NCBI RefSeq assembly: GCF_007997225.1
Contig: NZ_VORM01000019.1
Span: 27,672 to 91,671, forward strand
Reading direction: 5' to 3'
DNA from: Subsaximicrobium wynnwilliamsii
Lineage (GTDB): Bacteria; Bacteroidota; Bacteroidia; Flavobacteriales; Flavobacteriaceae
Length of the DNA: 64,000 nt
Part shown: positions 63,841 to 64,000 of the stretch, piece by piece
How positions within the stretch are numbered: the stretch's first letter is position 1
How the letters are laid out: every line of letters begins with the position of its first letter
Made by a program: the position numbers and the translations under genes
Notes under the pieces: generated by a model
The model's database searches: none
What the model was told of the DNA's origin: nothing
The model's input: the letters and a program-made list of their open reading frames with translations, nothing else

Positions 63841-64000
63841 TTAGTGTCCATTAGCTGTAATGCTTGCTATTACTAGTCTATCAAAGATTCGCTCACCAAA
63901 ATATCTTCGATTTAACTTGTAAACAAACTCGTTTAGATAAAGTTGCAGATATTTTTTCTTGATTTTATGGTACGTTCCTGTAAAATTCCGTTTAGCATTA
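63841..64000 (-). mobile_element. IS1595-type transposase, C-terminal end only
   Basis: On the minus strand the frame entering from the right edge reads, in part, NAKRNFTGTYHKIKKKYLQ and then LYLNEFVYKLNRRYF, FDRLVIASITANGH and a stop at 63841-63843. The pattern G-T-Y/H-H-x-x-K-K-Y/H-L-Q-x-Y-L-x-E-F-x-x-x-x-N-R-R is that of the C-terminus of IS1595-family transposases. Only 52 residues are inside the window; the rest, and whether the gene is intact, cannot be seen. No terminal inverted repeat could be identified in 63794-63840. Confidence 0.75.

Overview
The window reads as chromosomal DNA of a member of Bacteroidota, almost certainly family Flavobacteriaceae. The indicators are the type IX secretion lipoprotein PorW/SprE, several families largely confined to flavobacteria (DUF5687, DUF4837, DUF6168, DUF6341, DUF6427 and DUF6909 types), a subunit a of ATP synthase that carries a signal peptide, no Shine-Dalgarno signal at starts, and many copies of the Bacteroidota -7 promoter box TAnnTTTG. 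Nearly all genes are on the minus strand. I saw no rRNA, tRNA or CRISPR array.

Layout. 1-4.6 kb: end of the ATP synthase locus (atpB cut by the left edge, two small membrane proteins, AtpZ-like), a bactofilin and porW. 4.6-5.1 kb: gene-free DNA with 99-bp tandem repeats. 5.1-16 kb: housekeeping genes (ABC exporter pair, PadR regulator with a membrane partner, ferredoxin-type reductase, GT9 transferase with DUF4254, upp, purD). 15.5-46.3 kb: a long surface-polysaccharide locus. It holds a CapK-like adenylate enzyme and a GT4 transferase on the plus strand, then on the minus strand an initiating sugar-phosphate transferase, a broken ugd remnant, GT4, three polymerase/ligase-like membrane proteins, a flippase, a beta-helix lipoprotein, a hexapeptide acyltransferase and a KpsC/S-like transferase. 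It also holds a complete set for CMP-pseudaminic acid in which a formyltransferase sits where pseH is expected, a sulfate-activation block (cysN, cysD, cysC, DUF2061, cysQ), GDP-fucose genes (gmd, fcl), dTDP-rhamnose genes (rfbBACD) and a Wzz-like chain-length protein. 46-64 kb: a DUF6909 protein, GH3 protein, M23 peptidase, tatA, DUF4837, LysM transglycosylase, pgk, holB, OmpH-like protein, a methyltransferase, mnmG flanked by two parS-like palindromes, ybeY, a very large DUF4175 protein, and the C-terminal end of an IS1595-type transposase cut by the right edge.

How the genes work together. The locus makes three activated sugars: CMP-Pse, GDP-L-fucose and dTDP-L-rhamnose. It builds a lipid-linked glycan with a polyisoprenyl-phosphate sugar transferase and GT4 enzymes, flips it with a Wzx-type protein, and polymerises or ligates it with Wzy/WaaL-like proteins under Wzz control. 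The cys block can supply PAPS, and cysQ removes PAP, which suggests sulfation; no sulfotransferase is visible here. A -33/-7 promoter followed by a perfect 14-bp palindrome in front of gmd is the best candidate for a control point.

Most unusual features: a GxxExxY (PD-(D/E)XK nuclease-like) gene bounded by perfect 14-bp inverted repeats that separates cysN from cysD and, if removed, leaves an ordinary 18-bp gap; the formyltransferase inside the pseudaminic acid operon; and the paired parS-like sites around mnmG.
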